Below the pieces are notes generated by a model. That model was not told the DNA's origin, did not search any database, and saw nothing but the letters and a program-made list of their open reading frames with translations. Below, piece by piece: positions 13,324 to 22,406 of a stretch of 24,943 bases of DNA. Both the position numbers and the translations under genes were made by a program. Origin of the DNA: CAILLO01 sp964579735 (lineage in GTDB: Bacteria; Bacillota; Clostridia; Saccharofermentanales; UBA5734); assembly GCA_964579735.1 (NCBI GenBank), contig CAZOHH010000035.1, positions 1 to 24,943 on the forward strand, given 5' to 3'. Each line of letters opens with the position of its first letter. The stretch's first letter is position 1.

Positions 13324-15666
13324 TCAGCCTCTCACGGCCATGGCGAACCGCTCGCTCAAGTTCTCTTCTCCGCTGTCCGGAATCCCCAGACAGTGGGCGA
13401 TCGCATCCCCGTCCATCTGCTGGACGGCTTGGAAGAGTGTACGCTCCTCGTTGGTCTCGGCGGCGATGCCGTCCGCCTTGCCGATGCCTTTCTCAGCGCC
13501 GACCCACAGAGCGGCCTTCACCGCCAGCGACCGGACGCTCTGAGCTGCAAGCCAGGCGAGGCACTTGCGGAGCTGTCCCCTGAACTTCTTCAAGTCATTT
13601 GAGAAGAGCATGGCCAGCGTGAGCCAGGCCGTCTTGTCGGCATCGCCGAGGATCGAGCCATCGGCGCCCATCAGGAGGACGGCTGGCAGCAGATACATTT
13701 CCGGCTGTGGCTTGTTCGCGCGAAACGCCGGAGCCGGAGCTGGGAAGCGCTTCGCGCGGTGAGCGGCCGTATCCGACCTATCGGATATCGACCTCTCGGA
13801 ATTGATGAAATCGGGCACCTTCATGCTGAAGATGATTGACTGACTCATTGGCATGGAACTGAACATGATAGAGTCGAATCGGTCGCTCTCGTCCTCCCAG
13901 GCGCTGGGCAGCGCGCTCGGCACGCGGACCTTGATCCGCTTGCCCGTCACGGGGTCCGCCCGCTCGAGGCTCATCACGAAGGAGGTCGAGTCGGACAGCA
14001 CGCCGTACTTCGTGGACAGCGCCACGATTCCATCCCGGTCCTCCGGCGCATCCCGCTGTTCCATCTCGCGGATCCGCCCCCTCGCCCACCAGCGGGCGAC
14101 CGTGCCTCCGTCCTCGACGGGCACGAGCTCCAGGTCGGTGCAGAACGGTCCTCCGTCCAACGTTCCCTTCAGCAGTAGGCGTTCCGGAAGAAGACCCTCC
14201 GGCATGCGCAACGCGACCGTCGCGCTCTCGCCAGCGAACAGCACCTTCGGGAATCCGACGACGTTTGCCTGCGGGAACGCCTCCGCGGTCCCGCCACTCA
14301 CCGTCTCGAGCCGCAGGTCTTCGACGCAGGGCGTCGCGGCACGGGCGAACTGGCGCATCACCTTGTCCTCGATCGCCTCGCCGGGGTAGATGTATTCCGG
14401 CAGACCGCCGCCCGCCTCGGCCAGTTTGTCGATGAAGGACTTGTTCACGGCCGTATCGATGCCGAAGGGGAAGAAGCGCATGCCCCGCGCGTTCTTGCGA
14501 ACCAGTTCCACGACCTCGCGTTCGTTCCCGACCTGACCGTCCGTGAACAGATAGACCATGCGCTCCAGGCCGCCTTTCCCGGACCGGGTGAAGAGTTCCT
14601 TCAATGGTGCGAGGATCTCCGTGCCGCCCAGCTCGGGGATGTTCGCGAGAAAGCGCTCCGCCTGTGCCAGCGTCTTGCCGGTATAGGCCTCCGGCTTGCC
14701 GAACAGGGTCACGTGAGTGCTTCCGAAGGCCACGATCTCGAACGTGTCGCCCTTCACGAGGCTGCGCAGGCAGAGGGACACGGCTCGGACGGCCTGCTCG
14801 AGCTTCTGGCCCGACATGGAGCCGGACGTGTCCACCACGAAGCTGTACTCGCGCGGCACGGCACCCGTGGGGCCGACGTCTTCACCGACCGAGAAGCGTG
14901 CGTAGACGAAGCTGCCGGTCTCGCCGGAAACGCGCACCGCCCGGCGGTCCTCCGCGGCGACCCGGTACAGCAGCACCAGGTCGCTGTCGAGGAGCGATTC
15001 GCTCTTCAGTTCCACGCGGCAGGCGCCGTCGTCGAAGATCGGGCGTACGGCGTGGGACGGGCTCTTGACCTTCAGCACTTCGCCGGCGCCGCGGATCGTG
15101 GCGTCGAGGTGCAGGCGATAGTCCGCCTCGCCGAGGAAGGGCTGGTTGTCGACCGCGCACCCGTCGGGGTTGTAGCGTGGGGCCAGCACGGTCGGAAGCA
15201 GGAAACGGTACTCCCCATCCGTCCAGGGCACGGTCTGGATATAGCGGATCGCGATCTCGCAGGTCTCGCCGGGTGCGAGGTTTCCAACCGCTACGTCGAA
15301 CACGTCCCCGCCCGTTCCGCGGAGCAGGAACGCGGAGTCGCCCTTCTTGAGCGCCTTGCGGTACGCCGCGACGGCCTTCTCCTTCTCCTCGACGATGCCG
15401 ACGACCGTCCGGTCGCCTATGGAAGCCGTGAAACCCGTCACCGCTGCGTCCGTGGGCAACGGCATCCGGTACATCGCCTCGAGCGGCTTATCCGTTTCGT
15501 TCCGATACACCTGCGTCAGCTCCACCTGGGCCATCTCGGCCACCAGTTCCACCTTCGCGTCGACGCGGAGCAACGGGCAGCGCACCTCTTCCCTCTCCAG
15601 GATCAGCATCAGGCCGTATGGCTGCATCTCCCTGATACCGTTCGAAGTCCTATTCGATCTCGCCAT
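13324..15666 (-). CDS. VIT-domain / von Willebrand A-domain protein
   Basis: The 780-residue cytoplasmic protein has no signal peptide or membrane helix. An N-terminal VIT domain (about 15-145; VELTQVYRNETDKPLEAMYRMPLP, AAYRKALKKGDSAFLLRGTGGDVFDVAVGNLAPGE) precedes a VWA domain (about 274-445) with a complete metal-ion adhesion site: D279-T-S281-G-S283, Thr in LGGTEIL, and Asp in LFTDGQ. The C-terminal 250 residues have no recognised domain and include a helical stretch with a LLPAVLLMGADGSIL segment. VIT/VWA proteins are widespread and mostly uncharacterised in bacteria; the animal relatives are inter-alpha-trypsin inhibitor heavy chains and PARP4. The start is ATG at 15664-15666 with AAGGAG 8 bases upstream. 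It lies 2 bases after the stop of the MerR gene, so the two form one unit. Confidence 0.85.
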   Translation of the reverse strand: MARSNRTSNGIREMQPYGLMLILEREEVRCPLLRVDAKVELVAEMAQVELTQVYRNETDKPLEAMYRMPLPTDAAVTGFTASIGDRTVVGIVEEKEKAVAAYRKALKKGDSAFLLRGTGGDVFDVAVGNLAPGETCEIAIRYIQTVPWTDGEYRFLLPTVLAPRYNPDGCAVDNQPFLGEADYRLHLDATIRGAGEVLKVKSPSHAVRPIFDDGACRVELKSESLLDSDLVLLYRVAAEDRRAVRVSGETGSFVYARFSVGEDVGPTGAVPREYSFVVDTSGSMSGQKLEQAVRAVSLCLRSLVKGDTFEIVAFGSTHVTLFGKPEAYTGKTLAQAERFLANIPELGGTEILAPLKELFTRSGKGGLERMVYLFTDGQVGNEREVVELVRKNARGMRFFPFGIDTAVNKSFIDKLAEAGGGLPEYIYPGEAIEDKVMRQFARAATPCVEDLRLETVSGGTAEAFPQANVVGFPKVLFAGESATVALRMPEGLLPERLLLKGTLDGGPFCTDLELVPVEDGGTVARWWARGRIREMEQRDAPEDRDGIVALSTKYGVLSDSTSFVMSLERADPVTGKRIKVRVPSALPSAWEDESDRFDSIMFSSMPMSQSIIFSMKVPDFINSERSISDRSDTAAHRAKRFPAPAPAFRANKPQPEMYLLPAVLLMGADGSILGDADKTAWLTLAMLFSNDLKKFRGQLRKCLAWLAAQSVRSLAVKAALWVGAEKGIGKADGIAAETNEERTLFQAVQQMDGDAIAHCLGIPDSGEENLSERFAMAVRG

Positions 15667-15668
15667 CC

Positions 15669-16112
15669 TCAGGTCTCCTTCCCATGTCGGTCCGCCAGGC
15701 GGACCAGCTTCTCCACAAGTTCCGCGGCTTCTTCGTCGTCTTCCGGGTAGGTGAGTTCGATTCCGTGATCCAGCAGGATCCGGACCAGCCTCCGCTCGGC
15801 GAAGGCCCCCGGTCTCGGTCCCGACGCCGCCGGCGCGGTCGCGCCTTCGTCGAAGCGCCTGAAGGTGAAGTCCCCGTCGGTACCTTCCTCGAGGCGACGT
15901 CGGATCTCCTCCAGCGGCAAGTAAGCTTCCTGCATCCTTCGCACCGCGAGGATCCTCTCGACGTGGGCTTCGGTGTAATAGCTGGCGGGGCCGGCTCCCT
16001 CTGCCGGGGGCAGCAGTCCGCGGCCGATGTAGTAGTGCACGGTCCGCTTGGTCACGCCGGTCCGGTCGCACAGTTCCGAAATCCGGTAGGTCCTGTTCTC
16101 GTTCGATTCCAT
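15669..16112 (-). CDS. MerR-family transcriptional regulator
   Basis: The 147-residue regulator has an N-terminal winged helix-turn-helix (about 7-75: TYRISELCDRTGVTKRTVHYYIGRGLLPPAEGAGPASYYTEAHVERILAVRRMQE). A Pro/Ala-rich linker follows, then a short C-terminal segment (LVRILLDHGIELTYPEDDEEAAELVEKLVRLAD) that is probably a dimerising helix. No metal-binding cysteine pattern is present, so it is not a metal sensor of the MerR/CueR kind. The start at 16110-16112 is chosen because AAAGGGGGG lies just upstream; an earlier in-frame ATG at 16145 would fall upstream of the predicted transcript start. It is likely autoregulated through the dyad in its promoter. Confidence 0.88.
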   Translation of the reverse strand: MESNENRTYRISELCDRTGVTKRTVHYYIGRGLLPPAEGAGPASYYTEAHVERILAVRRMQEAYLPLEEIRRRLEEGTDGDFTFRRFDEGATAPAASGPRPGAFAERRLVRILLDHGIELTYPEDDEEAAELVEKLVRLADRHGKET

Positions 16113-16135
16113 TTCATTTCCCCCCTTTCGATTGG

Positions 16136-16175
16136 ATTGTATCACCGTGACGTTACGGTGTCAAGATGCTGTCAA
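16136..16175 (-). promoter_or_regulatory. MerR-VIT/VWA promoter with 18-bp dyad in the spacer
   Basis: On the minus strand TTGACA (16159-16164, perfect -35) and TACAAT (16136-16141, -10) are 17 bases apart. The spacer is filled by CACCGTGACGTTACGGTG (16143-16160), a palindrome with a single mismatched pair. A second TTGACA lies 11 bases further upstream (16170-16175). A dyad between -35 and -10 is the hallmark of MerR-type control; the normal 17-base spacing means simple repression fits better than the DNA-twisting activation seen with 19-base spacers. Confidence 0.75.
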
Positions 16176-16206
16176 GATCACCCGAAGGCCAGCCCATGGG
16201 ATAGCC

Positions 16207-16248
16207 AAAAAGAAGAAAGCCCCCGGAATCCGAAGATTCCGAGAGCTC
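16207..16248 (-). terminator. Rho-independent terminator of the corA gene
   Basis: On the minus strand, 25 bases after the corA stop codon, 16235-16248 and 16217-16230 form a stem of about 14 pairs (several G-U) closed by a UUCG tetraloop (16231-16234). A T-rich tail TCTTCTTTTT (16207-16216) follows. This is a classical intrinsic terminator that separates the corA-sigH side from the MerR unit. Confidence 0.85.
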
Positions 16249-16272
16249 CCACAAACCCAGTCGCCGGTCGTC

Positions 16273-17298
16273 CTACAGGTCGTCTTCGCGGTCCTCGTCG
16301 CGCTTGACCATCCACTTCAGGACGATGTAGCTGCCCACGCCGATGACCAGCATGGCCAGGATGAACAGCGGATACGTGAAGCGCCAGTTGCCGGGTCCGG
16401 TCATCATGGACCACTCCGACATGCCCCCGATGCCCGCGAGCAGGGACAGCGGCATGAAGATGGTCGTGATGAAGGTCAGTCGGCGAACAGAACGATTCGT
16501 GCGGTTGGAGGCGCGGGTCATCTCGTTGCTGCGCAGCGACAGGTCGATCTCCATGAGGCTCGTGACGATGTCCCGAAGCGTCTCGGTCAGCTCGAAGAAC
16601 CGCGTGAGATGGTCGTATACGTCGCGGTAGTGGAAGATCGCGGGCTCCGGGATGAACGGGCAATCCTTGCGGCAGATCTTCACGAAGACCTCGCGCTCGT
16701 GGAAGAGGCACTTGCGCAGGATCACGAGGTCGCGGCGGATGTGCTGCAGCGAACGCGGGTCGAACTTGTCGGACCGGTCGAGCACGGCCTCCTCGGCGGT
16801 GGCGAGCTCGTCCTCGAGAGACTCGATCGCCACGAACTTGCGGTCGACGAGCACGTCGAGTAGGGTGTGCATCACATACGCGGGGCCGAGGCGGTCGACG
16901 TCCATGTCCTGCACGACCATTTTCTCGACGCCGTCGAGAAGCGGCTTGCCGTCCGGGCCGATCCGCTGGACGCTGACGAGGAACCGATCGCTCAGGAAGA
17001 AGTCGACCTCCTGCACCCAGAGTTTCTTGGGTGTGTAGGAGAAAGCGTTGAACAGCACGAAGGCGTGGTCCTTGAAATCGTCGAGCTTGGGAATCTGATT
17101 CTCGTCGAGGGCGTCCTCGACGGACAACGGGTGGAGCCCCAGTTTCTTGACCAGAGGCGCCAGTTCCTCGGGCGTCGGGTCGCAGTAGGACAACCAGAAG
17201 AATCCGCCCTTCTTCTGTCGCTTGATGGCTTCGTCGACCGTGTCGACCCGGTCCAGTCGACCGGCCTCCGGGACGTGGTAGAAATGCGTTTCGCTCAT
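16273..17298 (-). CDS. corA: CorA-like divalent metal transporter with GMS in place of GMN
   Basis: The 341-residue inner-membrane channel is predicted to move Mg2+ or another divalent metal. The long cytoplasmic N-terminal domain (1 to about 250; SVEDALDENQIPKLDDFKDHAFVLF, LDVLVDRKF) is followed by the pore helix with FMPLSLLAGIGGMSEWSMM and a second membrane helix (about 309-330), ending in a basic/acidic tail. The near-invariant GMN signature is GMS here (292-294). Some CorA relatives carry GMS or GVN-type variants, and these may differ in ion preference. The start is ATG with GGAGG 6 bases upstream; a terminator follows the stop. It is 21 bases downstream of sigH and may be read as the last gene of that cluster. 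Confidence 0.9.
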   Translation of the reverse strand: MSETHFYHVPEAGRLDRVDTVDEAIKRQKKGGFFWLSYCDPTPEELAPLVKKLGLHPLSVEDALDENQIPKLDDFKDHAFVLFNAFSYTPKKLWVQEVDFFLSDRFLVSVQRIGPDGKPLLDGVEKMVVQDMDVDRLGPAYVMHTLLDVLVDRKFVAIESLEDELATAEEAVLDRSDKFDPRSLQHIRRDLVILRKCLFHEREVFVKICRKDCPFIPEPAIFHYRDVYDHLTRFFELTETLRDIVTSLMEIDLSLRSNEMTRASNRTNRSVRRLTFITTIFMPLSLLAGIGGMSEWSMMTGPGNWRFTYPLFILAMLVIGVGSYIVLKWMVKRDEDREDDL

Positions 17299-17319
17299 GG
17301 CCGCCTCCCTCTTTCTAGG

Positions 17320-17946
17320 TCAACCCGCCCGCATCCGACGCTCGAATTTCGCTCTGGCACGACGAAGGGCATTGTCCACCGCCTTCGCGCTGCGGTCCAG
17401 GCGAAGAGCCGTATCCTTGTAGCTGATCCCCTCGATCAGGCGCGCGACGCACTGCCGCTCGAGCTCGGTCAGTTCCGTCTCGATGAAGACCCGCAAAGAC
17501 TCTGCCGCCTCGCGGCCTATGTATTGCTGCAACGGGTCCGCCCGCGTGACGTCGATGTAGACGTCCAGCAGGTCGGGCCCCTCTTCCCCATTCGCATCGG
17601 TCAGCCCCTGCAGCGACAACGAGTCGTTCAGCGGACCATGCTTCCGCCGCGAAGCGGTTCGGACGGCGTCGGTGATGCGCGCCGCGACGCTGTAGGCGGC
17701 GAACGTGGAGAAGGGGACGCCGTGCTCCGGACGGTACGTGCGCACCGCCTTGTAGAGCCCGATCATCCCCTCCTGGGTCACGTCTTCGGCGTCCCCGCCC
17801 GCCAGGAAGAAGTCGGCGGCCTTTCGGCGCGCCAGCCCCTTGTAGCGGGCGAGGACGGTCTCCATCGCGGCATCGTCGCCCGCTTGGGCGAGAGCGACCA
17901 GCCGCGGGTCGTCCATGGTTTCATACGGCGAGGTTTCGTCTCCCAC
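17320..17946 (-). CDS. sigH: RNA polymerase sigma factor SigH (sigma-H, sporulation/stationary-phase type)
   Basis: The 208-residue alternative sigma-70 factor has region 2 as LVALAQAGDDAAMETVLARYKGLARRKAADFFLAGGDAEDVTQEGMIGLYKAVRTYRPE, nearly diagnostic for Bacillus/Clostridium SigH. Region 4 (ELERQCVARLIEGISYKDTALRLDRSAKAVDNALRRARAKF) carries the -35-binding helix-turn-helix. In Firmicutes SigH directs entry into sporulation, competence or stationary phase. The start is GTG at 17944-17946 with GGAGG 10 bases upstream. The position directly after rlmB is conserved, except that the yacP-type gene usually found between them is absent (only 18 bases separate the genes). Confidence 0.92.
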   Translation of the reverse strand: MGDETSPYETMDDPRLVALAQAGDDAAMETVLARYKGLARRKAADFFLAGGDAEDVTQEGMIGLYKAVRTYRPEHGVPFSTFAAYSVAARITDAVRTASRRKHGPLNDSLSLQGLTDANGEEGPDLLDVYIDVTRADPLQQYIGREAAESLRVFIETELTELERQCVARLIEGISYKDTALRLDRSAKAVDNALRRARAKFERRMRAG

Positions 17947-17964
17947 CGTGGTCGTTCCTCCGGG

Positions 17965-19530
17965 TCAGCGCTTGGCGGACGCCGCAGCGCGGCGCTGGCG
18001 GGCGGCTTCGAAGACCACGATGCCCGTGGCGACCGCGGCGTTCAGGGAATTGACCTGTCCGGCCATGGGGATGCCGACGAGGAAGTCGCAGTGTTCGCGC
18101 ACGGAGTGCCCGAGTCCTTCGCCCTCGCTGCCGACCACGATGGCCAGCGGTCCCTTGAAATCGGCTTCGTTGTAAGGCGTCTTGCCGTCGGTGTCGGTGC
18201 CGGCGATCCAGAACCCCTTTCCCTTCAGCTTTTCCAGCGTCTGGACGATGTTGGTGACGCGCGCGACCGCGACATGCTCCACGGCACCAGCGGAGGCCTT
18301 CGACACAGCGGCGTCGAGGGAGACCGACCGGCGTTCGGGGATGATCACGCCATGGACGCCCGCGGCATCGGCGATGCGCAGGATGGAACCGAGGTTGTAG
18401 GATTCCTTCAGTTCATCGAGGACCAGCACGAGGGGCGGTTCGCCCTTGTCGGCCGCGATGGCCAGGATTCCGTCCACCTCGACGTATTCGTGTGCGGCGA
18501 CCTGTGCGAGGACGCCCTGGTGCCCGTGCGTGATGGCCATCCGGTCCATCGACCGCTTGTCGAGTTCCTGGATGACGACGCCGACGGAGATGGCCTTGGA
18601 GAGGATGCGCTGCATGACCGGGTCATGCTGGCCCTTCTGGATCCACATCTTGTTGAGCGTGCGGCCGGCCTTGAGCGCCTCCATGACGGAGTTGCGCCCC
18701 TCGAGGCGGTCGCCCGGCATGTTGAGGGCCTCCTCGACATCGGCATCGGAGGTCTCCGAAGTCGGAGCGGAAGAGGTCGCCTCGACGGCGTCCATCTCAT
18801 CTTCGCTCGTCTCGGAAGATTCCGACGCGGCCTTCGGCTTGGCGCGGGACTTCCTGACCTTTCCGGAAGCCGTCAGGGATTCCTTCTCGGTGATGATGGA
18901 GAACTTCGGAGCACTGGTGCCGGTCGCGCCGACATCGGCGCCATCCGGTGCGAAGGCCTGTTCCTGCTCGGCGACTTCGGCGGCCGTGCCATCCATGACG
19001 TCGAAGGGATCCAGGTCGAAGGATTCGGATTCCACGCCGGACGAACGGGTCTCGGGCCGGGCGGGACGCTCGCCGAAGGGGCGTGCGGGACGACGGGGCT
19101 CATCGCCCTCGGTGCGGGGGCGGTCGCTGAAGGTGCGCGTCGGACGCGCACCGAGCGAGCGGGTGGGACGGTCGGGCCGATCGCCCGTGGGACGGTCGCC
19201 GCTGGGGCGGTCGCCATAGGGACGGCTCGGACGGTCGCCGCTCGGGCGATCTCCGTAGGGACGGCTCGGACGNNNNNNNNNNNNNNNNNNNNNNNNNNNN
19301 NNNNNNNNNNNNNNNNNNNNNNNNNNNNNNNNNNNNNNNNNNNNNNNNNNNNNNNNNNNNNNNNNNNNNNNNCGATCGCCATAGGAACGCTGGGGACGGT
19401 CTCCGTCGGACGATGCCGCACGTGGGGCGAAACGCCCTCCGGCACCTCGCTCGTAGCGCTTCACCGGCTTGTCCCGGAGAATCTCGTCGGGCTTGCGTTC
19501 GAGCTGCCCGTACCTCTTGTCGTCTTTCAT
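17965..19530 (-). CDS. rlmB: 23S rRNA 2'-O-ribose methyltransferase (TrmH/SpoU family, RlmB-like) with long disordered N-terminus
   Basis: The C-terminal 250 residues form the SPOUT methyltransferase: substrate-binding domain LEGRNSVMEALKAGRTLNKMWI; motif 1 ESYNLGSILRIADAAGVHGVI; motif 2 IVVGSEGEGL; motif 3 IPMAGQVNSLNAAVATGIVVFE with the knot Asn. RlmB methylates G2251 of 23S rRNA in E. coli; the target here is inferred. The N-terminal half is an Arg/Pro/Gly/Asp-rich, probably disordered extension built on RPSRPYGDRPSGD repeats, interrupted by a 100-N assembly gap. Total length (521 with the gap counted as given) is therefore unreliable; typical RlmB is about 250 residues. AAAGGAG precedes the ATG. 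The gene sits in the conserved cysS-mrnC-rlmB-sigH order. A second acidic linker (about 150-270) precedes the enzyme domain. Confidence 0.88.
   Translation of the reverse strand: MKDDKRYGQLERKPDEILRDKPVKRYERGAGGRFAPRAASSDGDRPQRSYGDXXXXXXXXXXXXXXXXXXXXXXXXXXXXXXXXXXRPSRPYGDRPSGDRPSRPYGDRPSGDRPTGDRPDRPTRSLGARPTRTFSDRPRTEGDEPRRPARPFGERPARPETRSSGVESESFDLDPFDVMDGTAAEVAEQEQAFAPDGADVGATGTSAPKFSIITEKESLTASGKVRKSRAKPKAASESSETSEDEMDAVEATSSAPTSETSDADVEEALNMPGDRLEGRNSVMEALKAGRTLNKMWIQKGQHDPVMQRILSKAISVGVVIQELDKRSMDRMAITHGHQGVLAQVAAHEYVEVDGILAIAADKGEPPLVLVLDELKESYNLGSILRIADAAGVHGVIIPERRSVSLDAAVSKASAGAVEHVAVARVTNIVQTLEKLKGKGFWIAGTDTDGKTPYNEADFKGPLAIVVGSEGEGLGHSVREHCDFLVGIPMAGQVNSLNAAVATGIVVFEAARQRRAAASAKR
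19191..19272 (-). repeat. 39-bp tandem repeats in the rlmB N-terminal region
   Basis: Units 19191-19229 and 19230-19268 are 39 bases long and differ at only 4 positions; each encodes a 13-residue RPSRPYGDRPSGD-type block on the minus strand. A third unit begins at 19269 and runs into the N gap. Sequence to the right of the gap (19373 onwards, CGATCGCCATAGG) resumes partway through another unit. The array size is therefore unknown. Confidence 0.85.
19273..19372. other. Assembly gap of exactly 100 Ns inside rlmB
   Basis: One hundred consecutive Ns is the usual placeholder for a gap of unknown size. Given the 39-bp unit phase on both sides, the missing length should be 13 plus a multiple of 39 bases if only repeat units are lost. 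The reading frame is preserved by the placeholder only because 100 and 13 leave the same remainder on division by three. Confidence 0.97.
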
Positions 19531-19621
19531 GTTTCTCCTTTTCCTTTCAGACGGTCTTCTGCCGTCCTCGGACCCGTTATGTTCCGGGTCATCCCATCAG
19601 CGATCCCACAAAGGGGGCGGA

Positions 19622-20100
19622 CTATTCCGGCTCGTACGGCGCGTCGGATTCCTCCCCGCCGTCTTCCGGTCCGCTGCTTCGTTCCGGCTGCGCCGGATGT
19701 CTCTCCAGTTCATCGGATATCGCGCATATCTTCTCCATGAGTTCCTCGACGCGAGTTTCCTCGCCTCTCAGATACAGGAAGCCGATGACCGCCTCGAGTC
19801 CCGTGGCCGCACGATAGGCCACCGGGTCGGCGTGCTTCGGCATGCTGCCGGACGTGTTGTTGCGGCCGCGACGGTAGATAGCGGCCTCCTCCTCGGTCAG
19901 CTCCGGGAGGAGCCGTCGGGCGGCCTCCGCCTGGGTCGAGGCCTTGACGATGCGGACGGCGCGTCGGTGCATGGCCCCCGAAGGGTCCCTGCCATTCCCG
20001 AAAGTGCGCAACCGCGCGTGGAGTTCATAGACGGCATCTCCCACGTAGGCGAGCGCTCCGGCCGAGACGGCGCGAAGGTCCCCTTCGACGGCGGGTCTTG

Positions 20101-20104
<4 letters not shown>
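19622..20104 (-). CDS. mrnC: Mini-ribonuclease III (MrnC), 23S rRNA maturation
   Basis: The 160-residue RNase III catalytic domain lacks a double-stranded-RNA-binding domain; the family matures the ends of 23S rRNA in Firmicutes. The active-site signature GALAYVGDAVYELHAR (16-31, with Asp23 and Glu27) is clear, followed by MHRRAVRIVKASTQA, RGRNNTSGSMPKHA and the second acidic site GLEAVIGFLYLRGEE. The C-terminal 25 residues are acidic and disordered. The ATG at 20102-20104 overlaps the cysS stop as ATGA, so translation is coupled; no separate ribosome-binding site is evident. The cysS-mrnC-rlmB order is the standard Firmicutes arrangement. Confidence 0.93.
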
Positions 20105-21510
<1,406 letters not shown>

Positions 21511-21541
21511 GTTCCGTGCCTCCGATGATGGGTGGATGGTT

Positions 21542-22240
21542 TCAATCCTCGAGGTGCGTGGCGGCGGGTTCCGGGGTCGGTATTCCGGGTTCCGGACAGT
21601 CGCGTCCGTTCTGCTTGCCGACCTGACGCTCGAGGACCGCGATCCGATGCATGATGCGGCAGAGCTCCTGATAAACGGGGTCTGGAATCTCGGTCTGGTC
21701 GAGGTCCGCCGCCCGGTTGTGAAGAGCCGCTCCGGCGAGCTTGACCATCCGTCCCGGGACGCCGACGACGGTCGCGCCCTCCGGCACCTCGCTCAGGACC
21801 ACGGCATTCGCGCCGATCATGGCGTTGTCGCCGACTTTGAAAGGCCCAAGGATCTGGGCGCCGACGCCCACCAGCACGCGGTTCCCGAGGGTGGGGTGCC
21901 GTTTGCCCTTGTGTTTTCCGGTGCCGCCGAGCGTCACGTTCTGGTAGATCGTGCAATCGTCGCCGACTTCCGCCGTCTCACCGATCACGACGCCGATGCC
22001 GTGGTCGATGAAGAGTCCGCTGCCGAGCTTCGCTCCGGGGTGGATCTCGATGCCGGTCCAGAAGCGGCCGCACTGAGAGACCCAGCGGGCCAGGAAGTGG
22101 AGGTGCGCACGGTATAGACCGTGAGCCAGTCGGTGGTTGACCAGGATGTGGAAACCGGGATAGAGAAGGACCACCTGCCACAAGCCTTTTGCGGCAGGGT
22201 CCCTTTTCGCGATCGACCGGGCGTCCGCCCAGAGTCCCAT
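21542..22240 (-). CDS. cysE: Serine O-acetyltransferase
   Basis: The 232-residue enzyme makes O-acetylserine from serine and acetyl-CoA, the first step of cysteine synthesis. It has the short N-terminal helical part usual in Firmicutes and a left-handed beta-helix of hexapeptide repeats (IEIHPGAKLGSGLFIDHGIGVVIGETAEVGDDCTIYQNVTLGGTGKHKGKRHPTLGNRVLVGVGAQILGP), with the catalytic DHGIG and the TLGGTGK acetyl-CoA segment. The C-terminus (about 195-232) is a Pro-rich tail. The start is ATG at 22238-22240 with TTAGGAGAG just upstream. A consensus -10 lies at 22329-22334; no T-box antiterminator motif is seen in the 90-base leader. Confidence 0.95.
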   Translation of the reverse strand: MGLWADARSIAKRDPAAKGLWQVVLLYPGFHILVNHRLAHGLYRAHLHFLARWVSQCGRFWTGIEIHPGAKLGSGLFIDHGIGVVIGETAEVGDDCTIYQNVTLGGTGKHKGKRHPTLGNRVLVGVGAQILGPFKVGDNAMIGANAVVLSEVPEGATVVGVPGRMVKLAGAALHNRAADLDQTEIPDPVYQELCRIMHRIAVLERQVGKQNGRDCPEPGIPTPEPAATHLED

Positions 22241-22285
22241 GAATCTCTCCTAACCTCTCCCGGCACCCGGTCGGGAAGCGCCCCT

Positions 22286-22334
22286 TCTTCCGCTAGGAAG
22301 AGGGAACGCGCATCTTGTGTAGCGTTTTATTATA
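22286..22334 (-). promoter_or_regulatory. cysE promoter and leader hairpin
   Basis: TATAAT (minus strand, 22329-22334) is a perfect -10; TTCCAA 17 bases upstream is a weak -35. In the leader, TCTTCC and GGAAGA around 22287-22302 form a short stem with a 4-base loop. Nothing resembling a T-box, S-box or CymR site is evident. Confidence 0.5.
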
Positions 22335-22406
22335 CAGGAAGCGGCTAGGGATTGGAAACGGGGATGTTACGGGTTCGTTTCCTTCACCTGCGCATCCATC
22401 AGCGCG

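Noticed and set aside
13324..16071. 915-residue form of the VIT/VWA protein
   Set aside because: The extra 135 residues lie over the MerR gene in another frame and read as Arg/Gly-rich noise; the start at 15666 has AAGGAG upstream.
16867..19740. 957-residue plus-strand open frame covering corA, sigH and rlmB
   Set aside because: It crosses three well-supported minus-strand genes and an assembly gap, has no family motif and no credible ribosome-binding site; it is a codon-bias shadow.
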